Counted from the stretch's first letter, positions 1-6,315 are shown. The stretch: DNA of 18,001 nt from JBFKUL01 sp041635755 (GCA_041635755.1 JBFKUL010000025.1:1-18001); one strand, 5' to 3'. Translations and numbers: made by a program. Notes: a model not told the origin generated them from the sequence alone.

Positions 1-541
1 CAAGCACGTGGCTGGCGCGCTCGCGGCCGTCCAGCACCGCGGCATAAAGGTAGGCGTCCTGGTGGATCATCACCGAGCCCTCGCGACCATCGGGCGACGC
101 TAACAGCCGCAGTCGACCCCGCTTAGCCGCGGCCTCGAAGTGCTTCTGCTCGTAGCTCGGTTCCACCCCACGCACACTGGGCTCGATCCAGATCTGCAGG
201 AAGTGCGTCGCCGCGCTCTTTTCGTGGTTGTACTCGCTGTGCATGACTCCGCGGCCCGCGCTCATGCGCTGCACGTCGCCGGGTCGCATGGTCGAGCCGT
301 TTCCCATCGAGTCCTTGTGCGCCAACGTGCCGTCGAGCACGTAAGTGATGATCTCCATGTCACGGTGCCCGTGCGTGCCAAATCCCGATCCCGGACCGAT
401 ACGGTCCTCGTTGATGACGCGAAGCGCGCCGAAGCCCATGTGCTCGGGGTCATGGTAGCCGGCAAAAGAAAAGCTGTGGAACGAGTCGAGCCAGCCGTGA
501 TTGGCGTGGCCGCGCTCGCTCGAGCGTCTAAGCTCAATCAT
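1..541 (-). CDS. Pirin-family cupin protein (YhhW-like), C-terminus cut by window edge
   Basis: The minus-strand reading frame starts MIELRRSSERGHANHGWLDS and runs off the left edge, so only about 180 N-terminal residues are visible. It matches the pirin/YhhW family of bicupins, some members of which have quercetin 2,3-dioxygenase activity; the in vivo role is usually unknown. The four metal ligands are present: His57 and His59 in GTHGHRDME, and His101 and Glu103 in GVMHSEYN. The phrase FHSFSFAGYHDPEHMGFG near residues 21-38 is also typical. The ATG at 541 is chosen because the family conventionally starts at this point and numbering of the metal ligands agrees; the ribosome binding site (GGGACGAG) is only weak. 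It lies 153 bp downstream of the thioredoxin gene on the same strand, so co-transcription is possible. The family call is firm; the substrate is not known. Confidence 0.9.
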   Translation of the reverse strand, partial: MIELRRSSERGHANHGWLDSFHSFSFAGYHDPEHMGFGALRVINEDRIGPGSGFGTHGHRDMEIITYVLDGTLAHKDSMGNGSTMRPGDVQRMSAGRGVMHSEYNHEKSAATHFLQIWIEPSVRGVEPSYEQKHFEAAAKRGRLRLLASPDGREGSVMIHQDAYLYAAVLDGRERASHVL

Positions 542-590
542 CGAGATTCTCGTCCCGGAATCGATCCGTCGGGAATATATGTCCGCCGCC

Positions 591-610
591 CCGGCTACAG
601 GAAGAGCCGG
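591..610. other. Short hairpin between thioredoxin and pirin genes
   Basis: Six-base arms CCGGCT and AGCCGG are separated by 8 nt in the 153-bp gap between thioredoxin and pirin genes. There is no T-tract on either strand, so it is not a convincing intrinsic terminator. It could be an mRNA processing or stabilising structure, or chance. Confidence 0.25.
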
Positions 611-694
611 TTCGAATTCCCGCCAGCCGTGCGCCGCGTCCCACCCGCCAAAAGGCGCCTTCGGCAACCTGCGCGACTGATCCCGGCGCGCGAT

Positions 695-1075
695 CTAGCT
701 TTGCTTCGCGCTGGAGTCGGCGCGGTCGGCGATTTCCTTGTGCACCTGCGCCATGTCGAGCCCCTTCGCCTGCGTTATGACCTTCTCGAGCGCCGAGCCC
801 GGCAGCGCGCCCGCCTGCTGAAACAGCACCACTTTCTCGCGGAACACCATCAGCGTGGGAATCGATCGGATGCCGAACGCGCCGGCGATTTCCTGCTCGA
901 CGTCGGTGTTCACCTTGGCAAACACGACATCCTGGTGCGTTTCGGAAGCCTGTTCGAATACCGGAGCAAAGCCCTTGCACGGTCCGCACCACGGTGCCCA
1001 AAAATCGACGATCACCATATCGTTTCCGGTGACCACTGTTTCGAAATTGTCCTTCGTCAGCTCGACGGTTGCCAT
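695..1075 (-). CDS. trxA: Thioredoxin
   Basis: A 126-residue thioredoxin, a cytoplasmic dithiol-disulfide oxidoreductase. The redox motif WCGPC is at residues 29-33, following the usual VIVDFWAP strand, and the cis-proline is Pro73 in RSIPTLMVF. The ATG at 1075 is chosen because AAGGAG lies 5 nt upstream and the protein then starts MATVELTKDNF, where thioredoxins normally start; a longer in-frame extension upstream overlaps the divergent gluQ start and is not coding. The protein is about 17 residues longer than the E. coli TrxA fold, with a charged helical tail (residues 109-126) containing AQVHKEIADRADSS. There is no signal peptide or N-terminal zinc-binding segment, so it is not TrxC. It is divergent from gluQ across 72 bp. 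The symbol is by family; paralogues may exist elsewhere. Confidence 0.93.
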   Translation of the reverse strand: MATVELTKDNFETVVTGNDMVIVDFWAPWCGPCKGFAPVFEQASETHQDVVFAKVNTDVEQEIAGAFGIRSIPTLMVFREKVVLFQQAGALPGSALEKVITQAKGLDMAQVHKEIADRADSSAKQS

Positions 1076-1080
1076 GCATG

Positions 1081-1086
1081 CTCCTT
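1081..1086 (-). promoter_or_regulatory. Ribosome binding site of thioredoxin
   Basis: AAGGAG on the minus strand, 5 nt before the ATG at 1075. It fixes the start of the thioredoxin gene and rules out the in-frame upstream extension. Confidence 0.75.
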
Positions 1087-1147
1087 CCGCGGTCTTTTTT
1101 GCAGTGTACGCTACGTCACTGCGTCGTCGGGGCGCGTTAAACCTGAC

Positions 1148-2038
1148 ATGAGCTATCTCGGCCGTTTCGCTCCCTCCCCTACCGGACCACTGCATTTCGG
1201 ATCGCTGGTCGCGGCGCTCGCGAGCTGGCTTGATGCGCGCGCGGCCGGCGGACGCTGGTTGGTGCGCATCGAGGACCTTGACGCGCCGCGTGAGCAGCCG
1301 GGTGCTGCGGCCGAGATCCTGCGCCAGCTCGAGGCGCTCGGCCTGACCTGGGACGGCCCGGTGCACTATCAGAGCCGGCGCACCGAATACTACCGCGCCG
1401 CGCTCGCTCGGCTCGAAGCGCAGGGCATGACCTATTGGTGCGGTTGCTCGCGCCGCGAGATCGCCGATTCATCGCTGGGCCTCGCGGTTGACGGGGCGCG
1501 CATTTATCCGGGCACGTGTCGCGCGGGCTTGCCTGCCGGTCGTTCGCCGCGCGCGCTGCGAGTGCGCACCGACGGCGGGCCGATTCGATTCACCGACCGG
1601 GTGCAGGGTGAGATCGTGCAAAGCGTCGAGCGCGAGGCGGGCGATTTCGTGCTGTACCGCGCCGACGGCATATTTGCTTATCAGCTCGCGGTAGTGGTCG
1701 ATGACGCGGAGCAGGCCGTCACGGACGTGGTGCGCGGAGCCGATCTGCTCGACTCGAGCGCGCGTCAGATCTGGCTACAGCGCCTGCTCCGTATCCCGAC
1801 GCCGCGCTACCTTCACGTTCCCGCCGCAGTGAATGCAGCAGGCGAGAAACTGTCGAAGCAAACGGGCGCACGGGCGCTCGAACGCGGGCAGCCGCAACTG
1901 GAGATTGCGCGGGCCCTGGTGTTCCTGGGCCAGGATGCGCCCGAAGGTCTCGGCACAACCCAGCTTTTGGAGCACGCCCGCGTCCACTGGAACGTCGAGC
2001 GCATTCCGCGCGAGCGGGCAATCCGCACCCCGAACTAA
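1148..2038 (+). CDS. gluQ: Glutamyl-Q tRNA(Asp) synthetase
   Basis: A 296-residue paralogue of the glutamyl-tRNA synthetase catalytic domain that attaches glutamate to the queuosine base of tRNA(Asp) without using the tRNA 3' end. The class I signature appears as RFAPSPTGPLHFGS (residues 6-19), with HFGS in place of HIGH, and the KMSKS counterpart is KLSKQ at 235-239. The zinc site is complete: Cys98, Cys100, Tyr120 and Cys124. The protein lacks the anticodon-binding domain of GltX, as expected for this family. The ATG at 1148 places RFAPSPTG at the normal distance from the N-terminus; upstream in-frame sequence is antisense to thioredoxin and pirin. No good Shine-Dalgarno is seen. The 3' end interlocks with the convergent EamA gene by 4 bp. 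Confidence 0.96.
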   Translation: MSYLGRFAPSPTGPLHFGSLVAALASWLDARAAGGRWLVRIEDLDAPREQPGAAAEILRQLEALGLTWDGPVHYQSRRTEYYRAALARLEAQGMTYWCGCSRREIADSSLGLAVDGARIYPGTCRAGLPAGRSPRALRVRTDGGPIRFTDRVQGEIVQSVEREAGDFVLYRADGIFAYQLAVVVDDAEQAVTDVVRGADLLDSSARQIWLQRLLRIPTPRYLHVPAAVNAAGEKLSKQTGARALERGQPQLEIARALVFLGQDAPEGLGTTQLLEHARVHWNVERIPRERAIRTPN

Positions 2039-2937
2039 AGACGCCTTCCCGGAAGCATCACGGCGAGCAAGGATCCGAGCACCAGAACGAGAGCGCTGTA
2101 CTCGACGATGGTCGGTTTCTCGCCGAGAAAGAGCATGCCACTGAAAACCCCCAGCAACGGCGTGAGCAGCATGCTGAGCGAAAAGGCCGTTACCGACAGC
2201 GAAGTCGTCAGCTTGATCCAGGCCCAGTGTGCAAAGGCGAAAGCAACCAAGACGTTGTAGGCGACTCCGCTCCATGCCAGGGTGCTCACGTCGGCAAGGG
2301 CGCCGAACTCGTCGATGAAGAGCGCGCCGATGAAGATGGGCACGCCGCCCAGCAGCATGATCCAGGCCGTATACGGACCTGCTGGCATCGAGACCGGGTA
2401 ACGCTTGATCAGGACCGTGCTGAGGGCCCAGGTTCCCGCGGCGCACAGCACCAGGAGCGAGCCGATCGGCGCCGCCTGAAGGTCGACGACGCGCTCTGCG
2501 AGCAGCAGCGCGATACCGGCCATGCCGAGGGCAAAGCCAACCAGCTTCCTGCCCGTCATACGCTCGCCGAGCACCCAGACCGAAAGGGGGATCGCCCACG
2601 CCGGCATGGTGTAGGCAAGAATTGCCGCGCGTCCCGACGGAATCATTGTCAGCCCGAACGCAACCAGCAAGTTCCAACCCGTCACCGACACGATTGCGAG
2701 CAGTGCAAGGCGGAGCCGCTGGCCCTTTGGCACGGCGAGCGAATGACCGCTTGCCCGCATCACCGCGAACAGCACGGCCGAACCCGCGCCAAGGCACATC
2801 GAGCGAAAGGTGAACGGCGCAACCTCGCCAAGCGCCACCTTCATCGCAGTCCAATTAAAACCCCAGGCGAGCGTCAGGCCGATCAGAAGCCACCACAGAA
2901 CCGGCGAGAGCCGGTCGGCGTTGCCCGGTGCGCTCAT
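2035..2937 (-). CDS. EamA-family (DMT superfamily) transporter
   Basis: A 300-residue inner-membrane protein with about ten hydrophobic segments arranged as two EamA repeats (roughly residues 12-145 and 155-296). The first repeat begins with LLIGLTLAWGFNWTAMK, the characteristic N-terminal helix of DMT transporters, and the second contains GTWALSTVLIKR; the C-terminal half carries the usual LTPLLGVFSGMLFLGEKP. Family members mostly export metabolites or amino acids; the substrate here cannot be told. The ATG at 2937 has GGAG 7-8 nt upstream and overlaps the stop codon of a possible 23-codon ORF. It is the last gene of an apparent P450 / GalT-like / transporter unit, so export of a product of that unit is a reasonable guess. 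Its stop codon interlocks with that of gluQ. Confidence 0.92.
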   Translation of the reverse strand: MSAPGNADRLSPVLWWLLIGLTLAWGFNWTAMKVALGEVAPFTFRSMCLGAGSAVLFAVMRASGHSLAVPKGQRLRLALLAIVSVTGWNLLVAFGLTMIPSGRAAILAYTMPAWAIPLSVWVLGERMTGRKLVGFALGMAGIALLLAERVVDLQAAPIGSLLVLCAAGTWALSTVLIKRYPVSMPAGPYTAWIMLLGGVPIFIGALFIDEFGALADVSTLAWSGVAYNVLVAFAFAHWAWIKLTTSLSVTAFSLSMLLTPLLGVFSGMLFLGEKPTIVEYSALVLVLGSLLAVMLPGRRL

Positions 2938-3005
2938 TTCGTTCTCCTGGCAGACGCGATTGCACGGCCGTCGACGGGCCCGACAAGCAGTAGGCAGGCC
3001 GTCAT
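2934..3005 (-). CDS. Possible 23-residue ORF coupling GalT-like gene to transporter
   Basis: A short ATG-to-TGA frame filling the gap between the GalT-like gene and the EamA transporter. It begins 7 nt after the GalT-like stop codon, reads MTACLLLVGPVDGRAIASAR followed by three more residues, and its TGA overlaps the transporter start (AAATGAG). I do not recognise the peptide: a hydrophobic first half and a basic end. It may be a translated coupling peptide or only an accident of a short gap. The ribosome binding site is poor (AGGA directly against the ATG), which lowers confidence. Confidence 0.25.
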   Translation of the reverse strand: MTACLLLVGPVDGRAIASARRTK

Positions 3006-3012
3006 TCCTGGC

Positions 3013-4050
3013 TCAGCGCTTTGCAAGGAGATCGCGCAAAGCGGCCGCATGCCGCTCGGGCGGCAGCATGGCGAACTTCTCGTTCAACAGCAGCTGAAGA
3101 TAAGCAACATCCGAGTTGTGCAGATGCGGATGCAGGTAGAAGCGCGGCAGCAGCCGTGCGGTAAGCCGGTGCCGCCCCGAGCGCTCGTTGGCGGCATCCG
3201 GCATAAGCGTCAGGTTGAAGCTCCAGTGTCCAAGGCGCGCATACGCGGCAAGCACCCGCGCGAGAGAAGCTGCGAAGGCGTCGATCTCGGCGTCGCTACA
3301 CTCCGCAAGCGTGGCATGCTCGGTAAACACAGCCTGCGCGTCCCCCAGCATTCCGGCGGGACAAAACGGCACGCGCCAGGCAAGCCCGCCTTCCTCGGAC
3401 AGCCAGCGCTCGCCGCCGCGCTCGGTCTCGAGCAGAGCCTCGAAGTAGGGCCGACCGTGCCGCGCAAGGAAACGCGCCTCCGCTTCGAGCTCTCGGCGCA
3501 ACTGATTGCCTGGCGTGTCGGTTACGATCACCTGCAGGTGCGGGTGCACCTGCGATGCACCGGCGGGAGGCATGTAGTTCCAGGTCACGATGCCGTACGC
3601 CTCGCGCGCGCCGAGCGAGGGTACAAGGGCAATGATGAACGTCCGTGCCAGCTTGAATGCGTCGGCGATGACGGCGCTTGGCAGTGCATCCATCGGCACG
3701 AAATGCTCTCGCGTCATGGCGACGATCGCCGAGACGTCATCGTATGGAAACAGGTTCGGAAAGAGCAGCGCCTCGCCGCGGCTGAGGCGTCCCTGCGGCA
3801 GCACATCCTTCGGGTAATGCGGGGTTACGGATTCGACCTTCCCGGGGCAGAAGGGGCAGGCTGTCCGCGTGCGCGTCCCAAGCTCGGCGAGATCGGGCAC
3901 CTCGCGTGGCGGGAACGCAAAGTGACAGATACGCGACGAATCTCCCGTCAGCGGATCGTAGCGGATCTCGCTTTCGAGCTCGGTAAGTTCGTAGTCCCGA
4001 CGCGGATCGTGCACGCGCGCAACTTTCCGCACCCGGCGCAGCTCGATCAA
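3013..4050 (-). CDS. Galactose-1-phosphate uridylyltransferase-like nucleotidyltransferase
   Basis: A roughly 345-residue HIT-superfamily protein resembling GalT. The active-site motif is HPHLQ (residues 169-173, nucleophile His171) preceded by PPAGASQV, and CPFC at 65-68 with His116 and His169 provides a GalT-like zinc site. It would transfer a nucleotidyl group between a sugar phosphate and a nucleotide sugar, but no other galactose (Leloir) genes are nearby, so the true substrate is open. The start is uncertain: a TTG at 4050 overlaps the P450 stop (TTGA) and gives a protein beginning just before conserved sequence; a GTG at 4107 in the same frame would overlap the P450 by 61 bp. I prefer the TTG because of the coupling and weak GGTGAAG upstream. 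It sits second in the P450 unit. Confidence 0.85.
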   Translation of the reverse strand: MIELRRVRKVARVHDPRRDYELTELESEIRYDPLTGDSSRICHFAFPPREVPDLAELGTRTRTACPFCPGKVESVTPHYPKDVLPQGRLSRGEALLFPNLFPYDDVSAIVAMTREHFVPMDALPSAVIADAFKLARTFIIALVPSLGAREAYGIVTWNYMPPAGASQVHPHLQVIVTDTPGNQLRRELEAEARFLARHGRPYFEALLETERGGERWLSEEGGLAWRVPFCPAGMLGDAQAVFTEHATLAECSDAEIDAFAASLARVLAAYARLGHWSFNLTLMPDAANERSGRHRLTARLLPRFYLHPHLHNSDVAYLQLLLNEKFAMLPPERHAAALRDLLAKR

Positions 4051-5255
4051 CGCTTCACCCGCAGCGGCATCGACGTCATGCCCCGGAAAACCATCGAGTT
4101 CAGCCACTCGAGCGGCTTGGCCGAGAGCTCAATCTGCCGCCAGCGTGCGAGCACTGCCGGCAGCGCAATCTGCCCCTCTAGTCGCGCCAGAGGGAAGCCG
4201 AGGCAGATATGTGTTCCGAAACCAAACGTCAGATGCGGCGGACCATCGCGGCCGAGGATCACGCGATCGGGATCGCGGTAGGCGCGCGGGTCGCGGTTGG
4301 CGGCGTTCAGCAACAGGAAGACGCGCTCCCCCGGCTTGAAAGTCTTGCCGTGCACCTCGTGCTCGACCCGCACGATTCGCACCTGGGCGTTGCTCGGCCC
4401 GTCGTAGCGCAAGAGCTCCTCGACCGCCGCCGCGGTGAGCGTCGCGTCCAGGCGGAGCTTGTGCGCCTCGTCGGGAAAGCGGATCAGCGCGAGTAGCCCA
4501 TTGGCGATGTGATTGGTGGTGGTCTCGTGTCCGGCGAACAGCAGCAGAATGCAGCTTGCGACGAGTTCGTCCTCGGTTAGCCGGTCGCCGTTGTCCTCGA
4601 GGTGAACCAGCTGGGAGAGCAGATCGGCGCGAGGCTGCGCACGCCGCTCAACAATCAGGCGGCGAAAGAACTCCGCCATCTCGTGCGTCGCGGCCTCGGC
4701 GACTGCGTACTTTTCAGGCGAGGTGCGCGAGCTACCGATGAACAACGCCATGTCGTCCGAGAGGCGCTTGACGCGCGACAGCGCCTCCCGTGGCACGCCG
4801 AGCATGTCCATGATCACCAACGCGGGCAGCGGGCCCGCAAATTCGGCGATGAAATCGAACTCGCGCCGCTCGCCGATGCGCTCGAGCAGTTGGTCGGTAA
4901 GCATGACGATGTTGTCGCGCATCGCATGCATCGCCTTGAGATTGAACACCTTGCTGGTCAAGCGCCGCAGACGGGTGTGCTCCGGCGGATCGCGGAAGAC
5001 CATCCACAGTGAGAGGAAGCGGACGATGTCCGCAATGCGTGCGGCCTCCGGCCCGGGCAGCGCGGCAAAGAAGGGGCGCAGCCGGTCCGAGGACATCTCA
5101 CGGTCAAGACAGACGCGCTTTACGTCGTCGTAACGGGTCAGGACCCACGCTTTGAGCCGCGGACTCCAGTGCGCCGGGTCCTCGTCCTGCATGCGCCGGT
5201 AAAGCGGAAACGGATCTGCAAGTACGCTGGGGTCGTCCGGTCGGTAGTCGAGCAT
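4047..5255 (-). CDS. Cytochrome P450
   Basis: A complete 402-residue soluble bacterial-type cytochrome P450, a heme monooxygenase. The I-helix oxygen-binding motif is AGHETT (241-246), the K-helix ExxR is Glu280-Arg283, and the heme-binding loop is FGFGTHICLG (344-353) with Cys351 as the thiolate ligand. The C-helix region DPPEHTRLRRL (89-99) and the N-terminal DPFPLYRRM are also typical. No membrane anchor is present. No ferredoxin or reductase gene lies next to it, so electron partners must come from elsewhere. It is the first gene of a run that continues into the GalT-like gene with overlapping stop and start codons. The ATG at 5255 lies about 20 nt downstream of the predicted transcription start. 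The substrate is unknown. Confidence 0.96.
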   Translation of the reverse strand: MLDYRPDDPSVLADPFPLYRRMQDEDPAHWSPRLKAWVLTRYDDVKRVCLDREMSSDRLRPFFAALPGPEAARIADIVRFLSLWMVFRDPPEHTRLRRLTSKVFNLKAMHAMRDNIVMLTDQLLERIGERREFDFIAEFAGPLPALVIMDMLGVPREALSRVKRLSDDMALFIGSSRTSPEKYAVAEAATHEMAEFFRRLIVERRAQPRADLLSQLVHLEDNGDRLTEDELVASCILLLFAGHETTTNHIANGLLALIRFPDEAHKLRLDATLTAAAVEELLRYDGPSNAQVRIVRVEHEVHGKTFKPGERVFLLLNAANRDPRAYRDPDRVILGRDGPPHLTFGFGTHICLGFPLARLEGQIALPAVLARWRQIELSAKPLEWLNSMVFRGMTSMPLRVKR

Positions 5256-5281
5256 GTTGGCGCAGGCAGGATTGACCCGTG

Positions 5282-5310
5282 TTTATACCGGGGCGGCGCG
5301 TCGCCCTCAA
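5282..5310 (-). promoter_or_regulatory. Candidate sigma70-type promoter of the P450 unit
   Basis: Read on the minus strand: -35 TTGAGG (5305-5310), 17-bp spacer, -10 TATAAA (5282-5287). Transcription would start near 5275, giving a leader of about 20 nt before the P450 ATG. Four of six and five of six consensus bases match; the fit is by eye. Confidence 0.45.
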
Positions 5311-5374
5311 ATATGAGAGCAAGTAGCCTGTAGGCGTAAGGCGCGCTTTTACGTAAGCGTGTGCTCACATTACA

Positions 5375-5397
5375 CGCCTGTTTTGCGACAGCAGGCG
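5375..5397. repeat. Inverted repeat CGCCTG/CAGGCG in the P450-phasin gap
   Basis: Six-base arms around an 11-nt spacer, with an additional inner CTG/CAG match. It lies about 65 bp upstream of the -35 box of the P450 promoter and about 100 bp upstream of the phasin -35 box. It could be a regulator site for either gene; nothing more can be said. Confidence 0.3.
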
Positions 5398-5451
5398 TTG
5401 ACTGCCGCGCCCTCAATCTCCGCGGCGTGATCAAAGAGGGTACACGCACAT

Positions 5452-5493
5452 CTTTGTGCATCACATCAATTACTTACGCTGCACTGCACAAAG
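5452..5493. promoter_or_regulatory. Candidate operator: 9-bp perfect inverted repeat upstream of phasin
   Basis: CTTTGTGCA (5452-5460) and TGCACAAAG (5485-5493) are perfect inverted copies with centres 33 bp apart, about three helical turns. The right arm ends 3 bp before the -35 box, and a related GCACAAA occurs again at 5540-5546 close to the predicted start point. PHA-responsive repressors (PhaR) are known to bind TGC-rich sites at phasin promoters in other bacteria, so this is a reasonable PhaR or other operator candidate; the link is inference. Confidence 0.45.
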
Positions 5494-5496
5494 TTC

Positions 5497-5524
5497 TTGA
5501 CTTGGCTGTGTATTTGTCTAAAAT
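5497..5524 (+). promoter_or_regulatory. Sigma70-type promoter of the phasin gene
   Basis: -35 TTGACT (5497-5502), 16-bp spacer, -10 TAAAAT (5519-5524); five of six bases match consensus in each box. Predicted start near 5531, leaving a leader of about 70 nt. This is one of the clearest promoters in the window and fits an abundant protein such as a phasin. Confidence 0.7.
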
Positions 5525-5590
5525 TGCAATTGCTGCGTCGCACAAAACGACGCTGAAATGAGCGCTAACCCGAATTCTTTCTCAGCAAAC

Positions 5591-5595
5591 AGGAG
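5591..5595 (+). promoter_or_regulatory. Ribosome binding site of phasin
   Basis: AGGAG, 7 nt before the ATG at 5603. It decides the phasin start against the in-frame ATG at 5558, which has no Shine-Dalgarno. Confidence 0.8.
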
Positions 5596-5602
5596 CTACA
5601 CC

Positions 5603-6145
5603 ATGTACGTGACCCCGGAACAGATGCAAGCCGCCAGCAAAGCCAACGTCGAAACCATGTTCGCCATGGCCGCGACGCAATTCGCCGCACTCGAGAAGCT
5701 CGCCAACCTGAACACCACCGCCGTCAAGACCGCGTTCGAAGATTCGCTCGCCAACACGCGCGCGCTGATGGGCGCGAAGGACGTGCAGGAGTTCGTCAAC
5801 CTGCAAAGCACGCTCGCCCAACCGGCGCTCGAGAAGGCGATTGCCTACTCGAAGAACGTGTACGAAGTGGCGACCGAGACCAACGCCGAACTCTCGAAGG
5901 TGGCCGAGAAGCGCACCGCGGAGTGGAACGAGAACTTCGCCTCGCTGCTCGACAAAGTGTCGAAGAACGCCCCGGCCGGTTCGGACGTCGCGGTTGCCGC
6001 GGTGAAGTCGATGCTTGCCGCCGCCAATTCAGCGTACGACAACTTCACCAAGGTCACCAAGCAGGCGACCGAGATCGCGGAAGCCAACGTCGCCGCCGCG
6101 ACCGAGACCGTCAAAGGGATGACCAAGGCAAAAAAGGCCGCCTAA
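5603..6145 (+). CDS. Phasin family protein
   Basis: A 180-residue, alanine-rich, almost wholly helical protein of the phasin family, which coats polyhydroxyalkanoate granules and controls their number and size. It opens MYVTPEQMQAASKANVETMF, with the recurring betaproteobacterial pattern of F/A/L-rich amphipathic helices (for example QFAALEKLANLNTTAVKTAFEDS), and ends KGMTKAKKAA. No signal peptide or membrane segment is present. AGGAG upstream supports the chosen ATG. It has its own promoter and terminator, so it is monocistronic. Odd feature: seven bases before the stop there is the slippery heptamer A-AAA-AAG, and the -1 frame continues openly for 47 codons of basic sequence to 6279. No PHA synthase or depolymerase gene is in the window. 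Known phasins act at the granule surface; which polymer is stored here is not shown. Confidence 0.92.
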   Translation: MYVTPEQMQAASKANVETMFAMAATQFAALEKLANLNTTAVKTAFEDSLANTRALMGAKDVQEFVNLQSTLAQPALEKAIAYSKNVYEVATETNAELSKVAEKRTAEWNENFASLLDKVSKNAPAGSDVAVAAVKSMLAAANSAYDNFTKVTKQATEIAEANVAAATETVKGMTKAKKAA

Positions 6146-6223
6146 GTCCCGCCCGGAGCGGCCGCGGGAAACCGCCGGCCGCCTTGGCCTCGCGCAGCCC
6201 GAAGCGGTCGAAGTCCCGCCCGG
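6144..6223. repeat. 13-bp direct repeat after the phasin stop
   Basis: AAGTCCCGCCCGG occurs at 6144-6156 and again at 6211-6223, 67 bp apart, bracketing the 6158-6182 hairpin. The first copy begins within the phasin TAA. The copies lie in different reading frames relative to each other. A small duplication is possible. Confidence 0.6.
6158..6182 (+). other. GC-rich hairpin with GAAA loop after the phasin stop
   Basis: Arms GCGGCCGCGG (6158-6167) and CCGCCGGCCGC (6172-6182) form ten G-C pairs with one bulged C and a GAAA tetraloop. No T-tract follows, so it is not a terminator. It may protect the phasin mRNA or help frameshifting at 6130-6136. Confidence 0.55.
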
Positions 6224-6283
6224 CAAGCGCCAAGGGACGAACCGCCAAGCCGGCGCGCAAGTCGGTCAAGCGGAAGTAAGCTT

Positions 6284-6315
6284 AAGGCCCGGGGAGACCC
6301 GGGCCTTTTCATTTT
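6284..6315 (+). terminator. Intrinsic terminator of phasin transcript
   Basis: A ten-base perfect stem, AAGGCCCGGG (6284-6293) with CCCGGGCCTT (6298-6307), GAGA tetraloop, followed by TTTTCATTTT. It lies between the convergent phasin and CinA-like genes and ends 10 bp before the stop codon of the latter. On the minus strand the stem is flanked by AAGCTTAC rather than a strong T-run, so it mainly serves the phasin. Confidence 0.88.

Larger units (their letters stand above)
5256..5602. promoter_or_regulatory. 347-bp divergent regulatory region between P450 and phasin
   Basis: No convincing gene is present. The half near the P450 holds a candidate minus-strand promoter (5282-5310). The middle holds an inverted repeat with arms CGCCTG (5375-5380) and CAGGCG (5392-5397). 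The half near the phasin holds a 9-bp inverted repeat (5452-5493), a good plus-strand promoter (5497-5524) and a roughly 70-nt leader. Its base composition is visibly more AT-rich than the flanking genes, as expected for regulatory DNA. Confidence 0.7.
6130..6279 (+). other. Candidate -1 frameshift site and basic C-terminal extension of phasin
   Basis: The heptamer A-AAA-AAG occupies 6130-6136, with AAA and AAG as phasin codons, exactly the arrangement used for programmed -1 frameshifting in E. coli dnaX. A slip back by one base bypasses the TAA at 6143-6145 and reads GRLSPARSGRGKPP..., ending in SVKRK and TAA at 6277-6279, just 4 bases before the terminator stem. The 47 added residues include 8 Lys and 9 Arg with many Ala, Pro and Ser. 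Purine-rich AAAGGG lies upstream and a strong hairpin downstream (6158-6182), though 21 nt away, further than is usual. Alternatives: a one-base indel in the A6 tract (mutation or sequencing error) that truncated an originally longer phasin, or a chance open frame. Confidence 0.4.

Noticed and set aside
605..622. TTCGAAT resembling a tRNA T-loop
   Set aside because: The flanking bases do not pair into a T-stem and no acceptor, D or anticodon arms can be found around it.
140..1147. Long open frame upstream of and in frame with gluQ
   Set aside because: It is antisense to the pirin and thioredoxin genes, both with intact catalytic or metal residues; GluQ homology begins only at the ATG at 1148.
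2227..4281. Plus-strand open frame of about 680 codons
   Set aside because: It runs antisense to the EamA, GalT-like and P450 genes and shows no recognisable domain; such shadow frames are common in GC-rich DNA.
5361..5561. 66-codon plus-strand frame in the P450-phasin gap
   Set aside because: It crosses the phasin promoter and operator candidates, has no Shine-Dalgarno and no recognisable sequence.
5558..5602. Earlier ATG for the phasin (MSANPNSF...)
   Set aside because: No ribosome binding site; AGGAG is correctly spaced for the ATG at 5603, and the family begins MYVTPEQ or similar.
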